DNA from: Cyprinodon diabolis
Taxonomy: Eukaryota > Chordata > Actinopteri > Cyprinodontiformes > Cyprinodontidae
Direction: 5' to 3'
Assembly (NCBI GenBank): GCA_030533445.1
Contig: CM060066.1
Coordinates: forward strand, 33,697,235 to 33,761,234
DNA: 64,000 bases
Position 1 is the first letter of the stretch, and each line of letters opens with the position of its first letter. Position numbers and translations under genes: made by a program. The notes under the pieces were generated by a model. The model saw only the letters and a list, made by a program, of their open reading frames with translations. It made no database searches and was not told the DNA's origin. Shown here one piece after another: positions 36,501 to 49,552 of this stretch.

Positions 36501-36686
36501 TGGTAAATACACAGAAAGGCAACTCAATATCTTCTCATGGTATGGAAAGCCTGGTGGTCTTGTGTCATTGGTCTTAATCTCAATTTGTTATATCATCTTA
36601 TTCATTTAATCTTTTTTTGATGTTTGGGATTTTTTTTGAAGATCATAAGTATGACATTCTCTAACATTGTACTGAAGCTGTGTTAA
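33581..36686. other. No recognised feature
   Basis: About 3.1 kb of AT-rich and pyrimidine-rich sequence. A T-rich coding-like frame at 35175-35503 is low complexity. A short 'cactatatagtgtagggcac' word near 36456 resembles internal MITE sequence but no ends are visible. Confidence 0.4.
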
Positions 36687-39392
36687 AGCAGTGAGAAGCA
36701 GCGAGAAGCAGCGGTGAATTTTAGGGTATCTCTTTTACTGTGCCAAATGGAAATTACTGGGTAATTACAGATTTGCTAGCTCAAATACACAAATGACCAA
36801 ATTCTACAATATTTATCATTTTTCTGGGGCCAAATCACTGATTTTGTGTCTTTAGTACATTAGAACTAGTACAGGGTATGTGAGATAAATTGAGGACTTA
36901 CTTTAGAATCAATTACTGTTCAAAACAGAAACCAATTAATTCCAAAGCTGAAGACTCACTCATTTAGAACATTGCTTTATGATTTTTGTTTTTGTTACAA
37001 CAGTCTCCCCGTTTTCCTGTTCATTGCTAGAATAGCTGCTTTGAAGTTGTTCTTGCTGGCTAGTAGATCTTTATTCTTGCACAACCCTAACCAGCCAGGA
37101 AGTCTCAGCCGATAATCATTTCTGTGCTCTTATCAAGGATGTGAATGCAAGTGCATTGCACTTAATCTTCACTAGTATGCAGACCCATAAAATACAGCTC
37201 TTTTCTTTCTCCCATTCGCTACATAAACATGTCTATGCTGAGCATCCCGTAATCCGTGGACCTTAACCAAACACTAGTGCTTGTACAGAAACAACAGCTG
37301 CACTTGATTTCATTAAGTGCCACAGGCTGCAGCAGTAATCAACTTCTTATTCAAGAAACCCAAAAAAATGCACTTTTTTGGGTTTCCAACCAACATCCCC
37401 CCCACACAATATAAATATCCATTCAGACATACACTGAAAGACACTTTCTCAATGCAGCGAGTAACTGTTATTGGTTGAGTTTCCTGTTCGGGTCAAGAAC
37501 ACGTATAAACATTCTCATGAACATCTCCGCTGCAGGAATGTCCTTTTTTTTTTCTTTACACACACACTTGCAGTAGATTCAAAATAAAATCCACTGGGAA
37601 TTGAGAAACCATGAGCATAAAGGGAGGGAAGATCTGAAATTCATATTTGTTACAGCTTTTGGGATAAGAAGTGCTGATCATGGGTTTTTTATCTAACTTT
37701 CTCACAGGTTTACATTTGGTTCGCAGGATGCACCTTTGTTAATCACAATATAAAATGTTTGGAAATTCTAACAAGAAATATTACATCCTCATCAAATTTA
37801 AGATGGCACTGAAAAAGTTTAAGGTGCTCTATTGTAAAAAAGGATTTGTCTTGACTAAGCATGCCAGTAGAGGTACAGATTTGGCATGCAGAGGTTGAAT
37901 TGTTAATTTTCTTAACTGATGTGAATTCAAGTGCTGCCTAGTGCATTCGATGATTCGCATTTTTGGATGGGTGAACATAACATGACCTACATTTGCTTGA
38001 TATTTAAACTGCAGGAGTCTGGTCTGTGGTTATTAATCTAAAGAAATGTTTTTATGTCATATTTATTTGTCCATTGAAAACATGGCTGATGGCTGTGGTG
38101 CTCTTTATAAGTTATACTTTGTAATGTAGTATAAGCTTTCACTTTTTTTAATATATATTTTTATTTAATATATAAGATATTTAGTTTTATTGTTAGTTAA
38201 AATCAACAAAGAAATTAAAACTTAAACTGGAGAAAACTAGAATTAAAAGGAAAACACTATAAGCAAACATCATATAATATGTGTTTATTAAAGCAACACT
38301 GTATATCTCATGACCCAAGTATTAGCATAATATGAGATATAGTATTCCTTTTTTTTTTTTTTATCAGCTCCCCTCTTAAAAATGTCTCTATGGTTAATGG
38401 CCTTAACTCTAATACAGCATATTTCTTCTAAGTCAGGGGACTTCAAAGCTCTTTACACTACATTCAGTCATCGACTCATTCATGCACACACTAGAGGTGG
38501 CAAGTTGCATCGTAACCATCCTAGGGCTCACTGACAGAGCATGGCTGCCATACACAGGCGTCCCCTAGGCCACCATCAGTAGGCGATGTGGGTGTAGTGT
38601 CTTGCTAAGGGGCCCAAAGACAGAGAAGGCCAGAGCCAGAGTTTGAACTCCAGTTGCAGGGCAAATTCCTGACAATACTGTTGCCCATATCTTTCTATGC
38701 ACCTTTACTCTAAAAAAGGAACTTTGGGGGTTATTACATTAACAAAAGTATATCATGTACTTTTAACACAATTATTTCATGTTTCAAATGAAAATGTGAT
38801 AAAATCATGTTGGATAAACAAGAAATTCAAAAACTTAATGTTTATTAAATTTATTCATGTTGAGAAAACATGATTCATTATAGTCAGACTGATCTTGTCC
38901 TACAGACCACAAGCGAGATCACGGGAGATTATGGGAAATCACACAAGGTTTTTTTTTTTTAAGACAAGCGGGGAGATTACTGGCATGCATTTGAAAAAGG
39001 TACCGTAAGATTCAATCCATTTTCATCCATCTAAATCCAAATAAAAAGATGTAAATTAAAATCATCAGACTTTTTAAAAATCCTTTTTTTTTGCTATATC
39101 TGGTCAAGTTTCTATGTAATTGATATACTCAAGTCGTTGGCTAACATGTGCTAACATCACACGTGATGGTTAACTGGCAATTAATCAGCATTTCTCTACC
39201 ATTTGCACAATAATCTTCTTGTTCCATGCTTGTGTTCCATTATTTTACGTTTTGTAGATTAAGTTGGTTAGGTTTAGTCAGCTAGTTTTTGTGATGTCAT
39301 TGGTAAGTTCAAATTGATAATTGCACCATAAGTTAGGTGCATTTTGTGTGAAAAAACAGTTTGTAGATAGCCATATGCAGTCTAAGGGTCAC
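36687..39392. repeat. Tandem duplication, copy 1 (about 2.7 kb)
   Basis: Starts 'agcagtgagaagcagcg' and ends 'gcagtctaagggtcac'. The whole unit recurs in the same order at 39451-41890, with high similarity by eye (mostly single-base changes and small indels). Copy 1 has an extra AGCGAGAAGC near its start, a stretch at about 37230-37256 and a 170-bp segment (37916-38085) that copy 2 lacks. It includes a SINE (38434-38690). No gene is recognisable in either copy. Confidence 0.9.
38434..38690 (-). mobile_element. tRNA-derived SINE inside duplication copy 1
   Basis: On the minus strand a B-box-like 'gagttcaaactctgg' (near 38650) is followed by 'cttagcaagacactacaccc', 'cctactgatggtgg' and an end 'gctttgaagtcccctga'. 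A plus-strand relative with the same order of words lies at 46205-46495. Non-coding; mobilised by LINE enzymes. Confidence 0.75.
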
Positions 39393-39450
39393 TAAGCTCA
39401 GTCTCTCCCACAGATATCTTTACTAAACACACTACATCACACTGACCATC

Positions 39451-41890
39451 AGCAGTGAGAAGCAGCGGTGAATTTTAGGGTATCTCTTTTACTGTGCCAA
39501 AAGGAATTAATGGGCAATTACAGATTTGCTAGCTCAAATCCACAGATTACCAAATTCTACAACATTTATCATGTTGTGGAGTCCAAATCCCTGATTTTGT
39601 GTCTTTAGTACATTAGAACAAGTATAGGGTATGTGAGATAAAATGTGGATATACTTTAGAATCAATTACTGTTCAAACAGAAACCAATTAATTCCAAAGC
39701 TGAAGACTCACTCATTTAGAACGTTGTTTAATGATTTTTGTTTTTGTTACAACAGTCTCCCCGTTTTCCTGTTCTTTGCTAGAATAGCTGCTTTGAAGTT
39801 GTTCTTGCTGGCTAGTACATCTTTATTCTTGCACAACCCTAACCAGCCAGGAAGTCTCAGCCGATAATCATTTCTGTGCTCTTATCAAGGATGTGAATGC
39901 AAGTGCATTGCACTTGATATTCACTAGTATGCAGACCCATAAAATACAGCTCTTTTCTTTCTCCCATTCGCTGCATAAACATGTCTAACCCCTGGACCTT
40001 AACCAAACACTAGTGCTTGTATGGAAAAGCCCAACAGCTGTACTTGATTTCATTAAGTGCCAGAGGCACAACATCTATAGCTACTGGCTGGAGCAGTAAT
40101 CAACTTCTTATTCAATAAACTCCAAAAAATGCAGTTCTGTGCTTTTGTGGGTTTCCAACCAACATCCCCCACACACAATATAAATATCCATTCAGACATA
40201 CACTGAAAGACACTTTCTCAATGCAGCGAGTAACTGTTATTGCTCGAACTTCCTGTTCAGGTCAAGAACATGCATAAACATTCTCATGAGCATCTCCGCT
40301 GAAGGAATGTCCTTTTTTTCTTTACACACACACTTCCAGTAGATTCAAAATGAAATCCACTGGGAATTGATAAACCATGAGCATAAAGGGAGGGAAGATC
40401 TGAAGTTCATATTCATCACAGCTTTTGGGATAAGAAGTGCTGATCATGGGTTTTTTATCTAACTTTCCCAGAGGTTTACATTAGGTTCGCAGGATGCACC
40501 TTTGTTAATCATAATATAGTATGTTTGGAAATCTTACAACCTCATCAAATTTAAGATGGCACTGAAAAAGTTTAAGGTGCTCTATTGTAAAAAGGGGTTT
40601 GTCTTGACTAAGTATGCCAGTAGGGATACAGATTTGGCATGCAGAGGTTGAATTTTTTATTTTCTTTTGCTGATGGCTGTGGAGCTCTTTATAAATTATA
40701 CTCTGTAATTTAGTATAAGCTTTAAAAAAATTTAAAACTAGATATTTAGGAAAACATTATAACCAGACATAAGTATAATGTGTGTTTATTAAATCAACAC
40801 TGCGTATCTCAAGTATTAGCCTAATTTGCGATATAATATTTCTTTTTTTTTTTTTTTTACAGCTCCCCTCTTAAAAATGTCTCTATGGTTAATGGCCTTA
40901 ATTTTAATATAGCATATTTCTTCTAAGTCAGGGGACTTCAAAGCTCTTTAGACTACATTCAGTCATCGACTCATTCATGCACACACTCGAGGTGGCAAGT
41001 TACATCGTAACCATCCTAGGGCTCACTGACAGAGCATGGCTGCCATACACAGGCGCCCCCTAGGCCACCATCAGTAGGCGATGTGGGTGAAGTGTCTTGC
41101 TAAGGGGCCAAAAGACAGAGAAGGCCAGAGCCAGAGTTTGAACTCCAGTTGCAGGGCAAATTCCTGACAATACTGTTGCCCATATCTTTCTATGCACCTT
41201 CACTCCAAAAAAGGAACTTCGGGGGTTATTACATTAACAAAAGTATATCATGTACTTTTAAAACAATAATTTTGTGTTTCAAATAAAAATGTGATAAAAT
41301 CAAGTTGGATAAAAAAGAAATTGAACAACTTAATGTTTATTAAAATTTTTCATGTTGAGAAAACATGATTCATTATAGTCAGACTGATCTTGGCCCAAAG
41401 ACCACAAGCGAGATCACGGGAGATTATGGGAAATCACACAAGGTTTTTTTTTTTTTTTTCAAGAGAAGCGGGGAGATTACTGGCATGCATTTGAAAAAGA
41501 TACCGTAAGATTCAATCCATTTTCATCCATCTAAATCCAAATGAAAATACGTAAATAAAAATTATCAGACTTTTTAAAAATCTTCTTTGCTATGTCTGGT
41601 CAAGTTTTTATGCAATTGATATACTCAAGTCAGTGGATAACATGTGCTAACATCACATGTGATGGTTAGCTGGCAATTAATCAGCATTTCTCTACCATTT
41701 GTTTAATTGTCTGCTTGTTCCGTACTTGTGTCACATTATTTTATGTTTAGTAGGTTAAGTTGATTAGGTTTAGACAGCTAGTTTTTTGTGATATCATTGG
41801 TAGGTTCAAATTGATCATTGCACCATAAGTTAGGTGCATTTTGTGTGGAAAAAACAGTCTGTTGATAGCCATATGCAGTGTAAGGGTCAC
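39451..41890. repeat. Tandem duplication, copy 2 (about 2.4 kb)
   Basis: Direct repeat of 36687-39392, separated by 58 bases. It begins 'agcagtgagaagcagcgg' and ends 'gcagtgtaagggtcac'. Copy 2 lacks 170 bp that copy 1 has between two CTGATG words (junction near 40670). It has about 26 extra bases ('agaggcacaacatctatagc' and following) near 40066. It contains the second copy of the SINE (40927-41185). No coding function is visible. Confidence 0.9.
40927..41185 (-). mobile_element. tRNA-derived SINE inside duplication copy 2
   Basis: The same SINE as 38434-38690 at the equivalent place in the second unit, with only scattered substitutions. It was therefore present before the duplication and did not insert independently. 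Confidence 0.75.
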
Positions 41891-44552
41891 AACGCTTTGC
41901 AATGACACACAAACGGACCCCAGAAATGTCACAGTTTTGCTCCTCCTGAGGTGATTAAAGCTCCCTGGAGGTTTAGTGGATTTTAAAATTGGGGGTCAAA
42001 CACCAGTCTATTTAAAAAATATATATATATATATTTCAATAATGATGTGGAGGTAAATGCAGAGTTGACATTGAATACACACACACTTGTGTATCTTTCT
42101 AACATGATACAGATTGCTAATTTATTACACTAATGAAAAGTCTTAAATTTGAGTTTGTGAAACCTGTAGAAACCTTAATACGTTTATTCTCTGTACTTGC
42201 ATTTGCTTATTCATTCTAGTGTTTGAATTTTTTTCTCTCTGCTTAAAGTTACAGTCATATTGTCAATTATCACTGGATACTGAGTGAGTTATCCATGTCT
42301 CCTGGTTTGTTATTGTTTAGTCTGTCTACAGGACTATTAAAATCTAAAAACTCACCATGAAGCTTCCGAGTATGAGACTTCTTTGTGTTCCAGAAACACA
42401 GATTATGACTCTATTAGACTTTCATGCTCTTTTTCAAATTTTCTCTCCTCCAATTTCCAGGAGGACCTCTCAGTGAATTTCTTAATGCCAAGGGAAATGG
42501 AAATACGTTCTGACTACCCATGATAAGACTTTTAATTTGGTACTGTAAATTGAAGCTATTTGTCTTCAAACCCCGACTTCTGTTTCAGATCAGCCATATC
42601 ACAGTGAAAAATATATCATTCAAATTAATCCAAAATTGGAAGTGCGCTGTGCCATTTTTCTATAGATTATTAATGCTCCACAAGGCTTAAAAGTGAATGT
42701 GGCAGAGGCCACTGTAATTTAAAGTCATACAGGATAGTTAAGAAGGAATAGAAAAGAAAATCATACAATGACATAGTTTCATGCTAAATGGTTGTTTTTG
42801 AGTTAACTTTTTTTTTGTTTGATAATCCTTATAAATCTAAACCAGAGGTACAACAAAAAATTGTTCTAAAAAATAGCATATCTCTTTATGTTCTCTCTTT
42901 CTCAGCCTTCTCTCAGCTTTATATTATCCGTCACATTCTCTCCTCTCTCTGTTTGGCTAATGTCATCTCATTACACTTCTCTCTTCCATCCCATTATCTC
43001 TCCTACACACTTTCACAAAAGTAGTGTGTGCCACAAGTGGCGGTCACAGTCATCCAAAGCAAAACTGTTGAATGCTGAAACGTGTTTTGTCCAAAGGCTC
43101 AGCCCTCATTGAACAGTGGACATTTATAGAGCATGGTAATCCAAAGGTTGTGTCTATTTATATCAATCATTGATTTAGCCTTTCAGGAATTCCACTCTTT
43201 ATGTGGGAAAGCACCTCAGAGGAAATTTGATGGTTCTTACATCCCCACACACACAATAATTATGCTTGTATTGAACAAAGACTGCAGTCTCCAGTTTCCT
43301 GGCATTCTAATTGCCTCCATATGTGTCTTTGCTCCCACTTGGCAGTTCAAACCAGCTAGATTTACAAATCACAATCTCTAAGCTCCTCAGGAGGAATAAA
43401 AACAAACACAACCAAACTCCTTTTCCTCTCTTGAAAAGAAAAACATTTTCCTCTAAAGGAAAACAGTGTTGCCCCCTCTATGAGACAAGGAAAAGTGCTT
43501 AAACTCAGAGAAATTTACGACTGGACCAAGGCTCCAGTGCTATTTTATCGACAGGAGCTGCCTCGGTGTAACATATCCTTATGAATGTACCATTGATCTG
43601 GGGTGTTGCTCATTTCTCAGTTAGACATAACCAAGTGAAAGCAAGTGCTGGGTATGAATATACAAATAAATGTCAGGTTGAGAGAATATTAATCACGTAT
43701 GCATTTTTGTTGCCAAATAAATGTCAATGTTAAGTATGTTAATTGATTTCTGCCTAGTTCTATTACCCATTGGTAAAGTCAAAGGGTATTGCTAAGTGGT
43801 AATCTTTTTTTAATATTTTCGTTTTTTCCCACCTGTCAAAATAATGTAAATAAGTTGTCCACTTGGATATACAAGTCTCCTATACACTAAAAACTCAATG
43901 GAAGTCAACATACTTGAGCTAACACTTTAAAGCACTTCATACTAAATCAACGTAAAAATTTTTATTATGTTCCCTCAGGTGCTCCAGTGTAAAGGCATAC
44001 TATACCTTTCATAATTAGATAGTTTAAGTTAATTCAGGACAAGCCTGTCTACATTTAAAACACGCAGTATGTCAGAGTACTAAAGGCTGCTTTAAATATA
44101 CAGTCCCTCTGAACTTGTCTTTAAATTAATGTTAAATTATTTTTCGGGGGAAAACAATGAAACAGAGCTCATTAGGAGCCCTTTTAATGCCTCATTTATT
44201 TTTCCTTAACATAGTTTTTTATTTTAGTTTATTTTAATTGCTTAAAAGATTTAAGGCTTAGAGTTACTTAATGGGTATTGAAATATATGAAGAGCTACCA
44301 ATGAACTGGAGTGGTCAGTGTTCACCTAAACTTCATAAATAACATATATTTTATTGTTCTTTTCTTTCAGATAAGGTCATTTTGAAATCTCTACAAATGC
44401 TTAAATGCTCTATATGATTAATACAGGGCTGATAACTTTTCACCAAACCTTGATTTGAGATTTTGAAATAGTTTGGACATGCAACCCTTGTCAGGGTTAG
44501 ATTGAAAGTCAATTTCTGTAGTTTTATGGAACGTTTTTTTACACAATATACA
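41891..44552. other. No recognised feature
   Basis: About 2.7 kb, AT-rich, with an (AT)n stretch at 42019-42034. Frames at 42788-43112 and 43133-43381 have no recognisable domains. Confidence 0.4.
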
Positions 44553-45332
44553 TGTCAGGACTCCTGTTTTGTGTCTGTGTTTTCTGTGTTTGTCTCATCC
44601 ACCAGGAGGCGCCTGGTTCTGGTCCGCCTCCTCACACACCTGCGGATGGTTTCCTCATTAAACGGAGTGTTCTTAAGCTGCTGACTGCCACTACTTCGAC
44701 GCCAGAGTGTTTGCCAGTTTTGGGTACTCTAGCCAAGCTGAGTTTTGCTGAGTCAAACTGAGTTTTTGTAAACCTGAATTTAACTTTGTTTTTGTCTTTG
44801 CCTCTTGGCAGGAAGTTGTCCTGCTAACTAGATCTCTCAGACCTTTCACACCCTGGAACGATAAACTGAGCTTCAAACTGAGCTGGGATTCAAACAGGAG
44901 GTTTGGATCCTCTTTCCCAAAGAGATCGATTGAGCTTTCACTGAGAAAGGGATTATTCTCCATAACGACCTGTTCAAATACCACAGGAAATCTGGGTGGC
45001 AGTCAGTATCTCCGTTCTCCAACTATCAACCGCATTCTGGGTAAAACCTGTTCCGCCCTCCACTGAATCAGACAAACATTGGAACCACAGCACACCGACA
45101 GGAGTCAAGGATACAACAACTTCATTGGAAACATGAGTCGGCAACCAAAACCTCTTCTCCAAGTTTCACGAGTCAAATTCCCCACTGAGCCTGAACTAAC
45201 CACTGTGTCTTCCCCTCACTTTGCAGTTCCGTTTGAGCCGTGTTCAGAGCAATACTTCTCCCCCTGTTTACTTCTTCAATAAAAACCTTAAACACTTAAA
45301 CAATTCAGAACATAATTTCTTTGCCTGTAACA
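44553..45332 (+). repeat. LTR-like repeat (TGTCAGG...GTAACA) with AATAAA
   Basis: Higher GC than its surroundings. It starts TGTCAGGACTCCTG and ends CCTGTAACA, with AATAAA at 45278-45283 about 50 bases before the end, as in an LTR. Its 5' text 'caccaggaggcgcc' and 'tcctcacacacctgc' is typical of dispersed fish repeats. I do not find a matching 5-bp flank, so the boundaries or the class may be wrong. No internal viral genes are present. Confidence 0.5.
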
Positions 45333-46204
45333 ATGGCAGCTATATTTGCTGTTATAAATGGGTAAAAAGTAGTCTTAATATGTTTTCAAGTGAGAAAGTC
45401 CAAATGAAAATTTCATCTGTGCAATCAGTTTATCAATATTACATCCCGCCTGAATGTAGCATTAGCACTAAGGCTGCATTAAAAACGCAGACTGGATTTT
45501 GATCAGCATGGTATTTTTATACATAAGTAAGTGGAATTGAGTTGAGTTTTAATATCCGTCATTTTTTTGTGTTAAATATTGGGGATATGGAGTGAGAGGG
45601 TGTGAAGACACTGAGATGTGTGAGTCTCACGCCCAATGGATGAGAGTTGATAATAATTCTGTTAATATGAAAAAAATTTTTATAAATCAGTGATTCCCAA
45701 CCGGATGCACTTCATGAACCCAGTGGTCCACGATTGCATTGCAAGGGGCACATGAACATTTTTTATTTCTTAGGTAGTCAAAAAAAATAGGGCTGGGATC
45801 TGTTTTGCTTTGTTTCTTACAGTGTCAATTTTCAACACCAGATGCAAAAATATCAGAACAAAAAGAATTACTAATCACAATTTAATTTTATCATACAAGC
45901 TAACACTCTTCTCTCACCTTGAAACTTGCCCTTCTCTACACTTATTCTTCTCACACTACAACCTAATCTGCCTCATTTGGCCATTAATTATTCCCCTGTC
46001 TCTCGTTGCTTTCTTGGGCCTGCAACAGGCTCATCATTCTAGGGTTGTGGTCCATCATATGTATAGTTGTGGCATTTAAACTCTCTTCATTTTTCAAATT
46101 AGCTACTGTATGGTATTGTTTACTTCTGTAAAACTAAGCAGACTCACTTGTGTTACGTCACTTTTGATACCTGTTTTGGATATGGAAGTGAATTTTCTTA
46201 CCAG
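45333..46204. other. No recognised feature
   Basis: AT-rich sequence without a supported frame or repeat boundary. Confidence 0.4.
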
Positions 46205-46495
46205 GGGCAGTGTTGAATACATATAGAGTTTGCCCTGCAATAGAATGGTCTTCGGTTCAAACCCCAGCTCTGATTTTTAATGTGATTGTGTTCCTGTGCA
46301 AGGTACTTCACCTGCATTGCCTACTGATGGTGGTCAGAGGGCCAAGTGGCACCTGTGTATGGGCCTTGTTTCTGTCAGTGAGCCCCAGGGCTGCTGTGGC
46401 TTGCCACCACCAAAAAAATGCATTGGTGATATTTGCTTCCCGAAGCAAACAAATTGCCAGTGTCCCTATGCAACTGCCCAATAGTGTCTGACAGT
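46205..46495 (+). mobile_element. tRNA-derived SINE, plus-strand copy
   Basis: A B-box-like 'cggttcaaacccc' (near 46252) is followed by 'caaggtacttcacctgcat', 'cctactgatggtgg', 'gtatgggcc' and 'gtcagtgagccccaggg'. This is the word order of the SINE inside the 38-41 kb duplication, read on the opposite strand. The A box is poorly preserved. Confidence 0.65.
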
Positions 46496-46509
46496 ATGGT
46501 AATAACATT

Positions 46510-48601
46510 ACAAGATTGACATAGACGTAGAAAAAGATTTAGGGCCAGCTGCTGCAGGGATTAAAGGGCTCTAGAAAAGGCTTAAGACAATCTCAGGCCA
46601 AAATCAGAGCACCCAAGATATTGGAGACTTGAAGCGGGCTAGCGATCGGAACCAGTTTTTTTAACAGGTTTGACCAGCCACCCACTCCTCCCCCAGCCCA
46701 GAACTCCCTGCTGTTACCTTCACCTTCTTCAATGACTGACTACTTCACATCTCCCAGCTCCCAACCATCATCCAATCCCCCTAATCCATAGAATCGATCA
46801 CAAAGCCCACCCATTCCCCCACCATCATGTCGCTTTCAACAACACAGGTGTGGAATGAGCTGCAAAAGATCAAGGTGCGAAAGGCTGCGGGTCTAGATGG
46901 TATCAGCTACAGGCTTCTGAGATGCTGTGCAAATGAACTGTTTTGCATCTGTTGCTACATGTTCAACTTAGGCCTGATGCTGGGAGAAGAACCACAGCTG
47001 TGGAAGACCTTTTGTGTGGTACCGGTGCCAAAGACAATACATCCAAAGGACCTCAGCAGCTATAGGCCAATAGAGCTTATTTTACACCTGATGAAGACCA
47101 TGGAACGGGTGGTCTTACACCACCTACGGCCCCTGATGAAAACTTTTCTGGATCCACTGTAGTGTGCCTATCATCCTGGGATTGGGGCATATGATCCCAT
47201 CATCTTCCTCCTGCACCAAGCTTTGACTCAGATGGAGAAATCTGGAAGCACTGTGAGGATTATGTTCTTTGATTTCTCCAGTGCTTTCAACACCTTTCAG
47301 CCAGGACTCCTAATGTAAAAGCTGGAGCTGTCAGGAGTGGACCAGCACATGTCCAAGTGGATTCAGGACTACCTCACTGGCCGCCCCAACACATTCTCAC
47401 TCCCAACTCGTCACATATTGACGTTTTTTCAGGTACCCTGTCTCAGATAGGTTGGTTTTCAGTAGGGTCCCACAGAGAACAGTGATGGCACCATTCCTTT
47501 ACACCCTCTACACTACAGAATTTTTCATTAACTCCCCAACGTGAAACCTCCAGAAGTTCTCTGACAATGACGCCATAGTTGGCCTCATTACAGGTGGGAC
47601 GACTCAGAGTACAGACAGTGGACCCAGAACCCTGTGGTCTGGTGCCAGCAGAACATCCTTCTGATTAATGTAGGGAAAACCAAAGAGCAAGTAGTGGACT
47701 TTTGAAGAGGCAGATCTATCCTACTGACAACGGTGAACATCCAGGGAAGGGACATTGAGATAGTGGACTCTTATGCAATAAGTACCTTGGTGGCCCTGTA
47801 TAAGAAAGGTCAGAGTAGACTTCTTGCTGAGGAGACTGAGGTCTACTGGAGGCAGGGTCAGGGGGCACTCCTAAAGACCTTATATGACTCTTTTGTGGCA
47901 TCAGCCATCTTTTATGGAGCTATCTATTGGAGCAGTGACTTATCTGTAGCTGAGAGGAAGCGGCTGGATAAGCTGATCAGGAATCCCAGCTCTGTGATTG
48001 GATGCCCTCTGGACTAAGTGCAGGAGGTGGGAAACAAAAGAATCCTAACTAAATTAACATCTCTGTTGGATAATGTCTCCCACCCCATGCATGAAGCTGT
48101 TGCTGAACTGGAGAGGTCCTTCAGTGATAGACTGCTGCACACTAAATGCACCATGGAGCGTTATCACAGACCCTTCATCCCAGCAACTGTAAGACATTAT
48201 AACCATCACTGTTCCCAACAACCTCAATAAATTGTTACATTCATGCTGACTTTGCACAGTTTCTATCTTAGTCAGTTAAAGAACATGCTGCTGTCATTTT
48301 GCACATCTCTGATGTTGCTGCTATTTTCAAATATCCATTACTGTAAAAATGTCCATAGCTGTATATTGGTTATTTGTTCTCCAGGTGCAGAGTATTTATA
48401 TTCTTAAAACACTTTACAGTACAGTATTTTATTTGTTTATTTTTTAACCCTTCACTATTGTTATTCTTATACACTTTTCTAAGGTCCACATTTGTGTGAC
48501 CGTTTTTTCTATAATCATTTTGCTGCTGTAACCCCAGAATTTCCCCATTGTGGGACAATAAAGGGATTTTCTATTCTATTCTATTGTATTCTATTCTATT
48601 C
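46510..48601 (+). pseudogene. LINE with RT and 3' UTR, 5'-truncated (TATTC-repeat tail)
   Basis: The RT N-terminal block is open at 46827-47162: VWNELQKIKVRKAAGLDGIS, VVPVPKTIHPKDLSSYRPI and LMKTMERVVLHHL. The next blocks lie in broken frames: [18 protein letters not shown] (about 47260-47317, ending in TAA), then a damaged catalytic region near 47570. The C-terminal end is split between 47733-48017 (LYDSFVASAIFYGAIYW) and 48018-48230. The 3' UTR ends 'ttgtgggacaataaaggg' and a (TATTC)n tail (48569-48601). No endonuclease is present. It is a different family from 13970-15860. A 3'-end copy lies at 1297-1580. CR1/L2/Rex-group placement is likely but not certain. Confidence 0.88.
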
Positions 48602-49552
48602 CTGACCTAGCTGTATGCCCGTGTGATGCAATATAAATGACACAACAGTGTTCAAATGGACACATTCTTTAGTAGAGTTGAAGGTAATACAGAAACATCA
48701 GTCTAAAGACTCATCACTATTCTCCTTTATTTTAAAATTGAATGGTTAACATCAAGAAACTTAAGAGCCCCGCACAAAATAAACACACTGATAAATAAGC
48801 CACCACTAAAACAGCTTTTATATTTAATCCCGCTGTTCAGAAGATAAAGTTTCATTTGAATACCACATTTTTCCTATCTACTTTCAAAATAACAACACTG
48901 CTAACTATAGTGTATTCGTTTTAGCAATGTAGAGGGTGGGGGCTAGAAAATTTTTTTTTGGAAAAAGCACTGAGCAAAGATGAAATGTGTGTGGAAAAAC
49001 AGGGGAGAAGGGCTTGGGAATACATCAGAGAAATATTTCTTCTCTGAAGCTTTGTTACACAGCAGATGATGAACCCTGAATGCACTCTCCAGAGTTGAAA
49101 CTGCCTCTCTTCTTCATTGTCTGGCCCTACACAGCTTAGTCCTACCTCTCACACAAAGCCCATCGCCACCCTTCCCTGACAAGCCATTCAGTGGGGAAAA
49201 CGCTACATTGATGGGCTCTGACTAGCAGCATTTTGTAGCCTGTCCATTTTTCAATAGACCCTCATGCTCCCAGACTCATGGCAACACTTTGTAATGGAAA
49301 TCTGTAGTGGGCAAAACAGCACAAAAAACACTGTTCCCTGCCTTCATCTGTCACAACGATTTTATGGACGAGAAGCAGACAAGCGAGTGAGTCTGTGCAT
49401 TGAGGGATATGCCTGTTAGTGTGTGTAAGAGAGATGGAGGTTGCTCCACAGAGCCATGGGTTATAGTTCCTCATAACTGAGCAACCCATTAATTGGTCCT
49501 TTGACAGGCCAAGCAAAAGAGATATGGCCATTGGGGAACTTTAGCCGATGCA
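48602..49552. other. No recognised feature
   Basis: AT-rich sequence. The 89-residue minus frame at 49262-49531 has no family motif. Confidence 0.4.
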
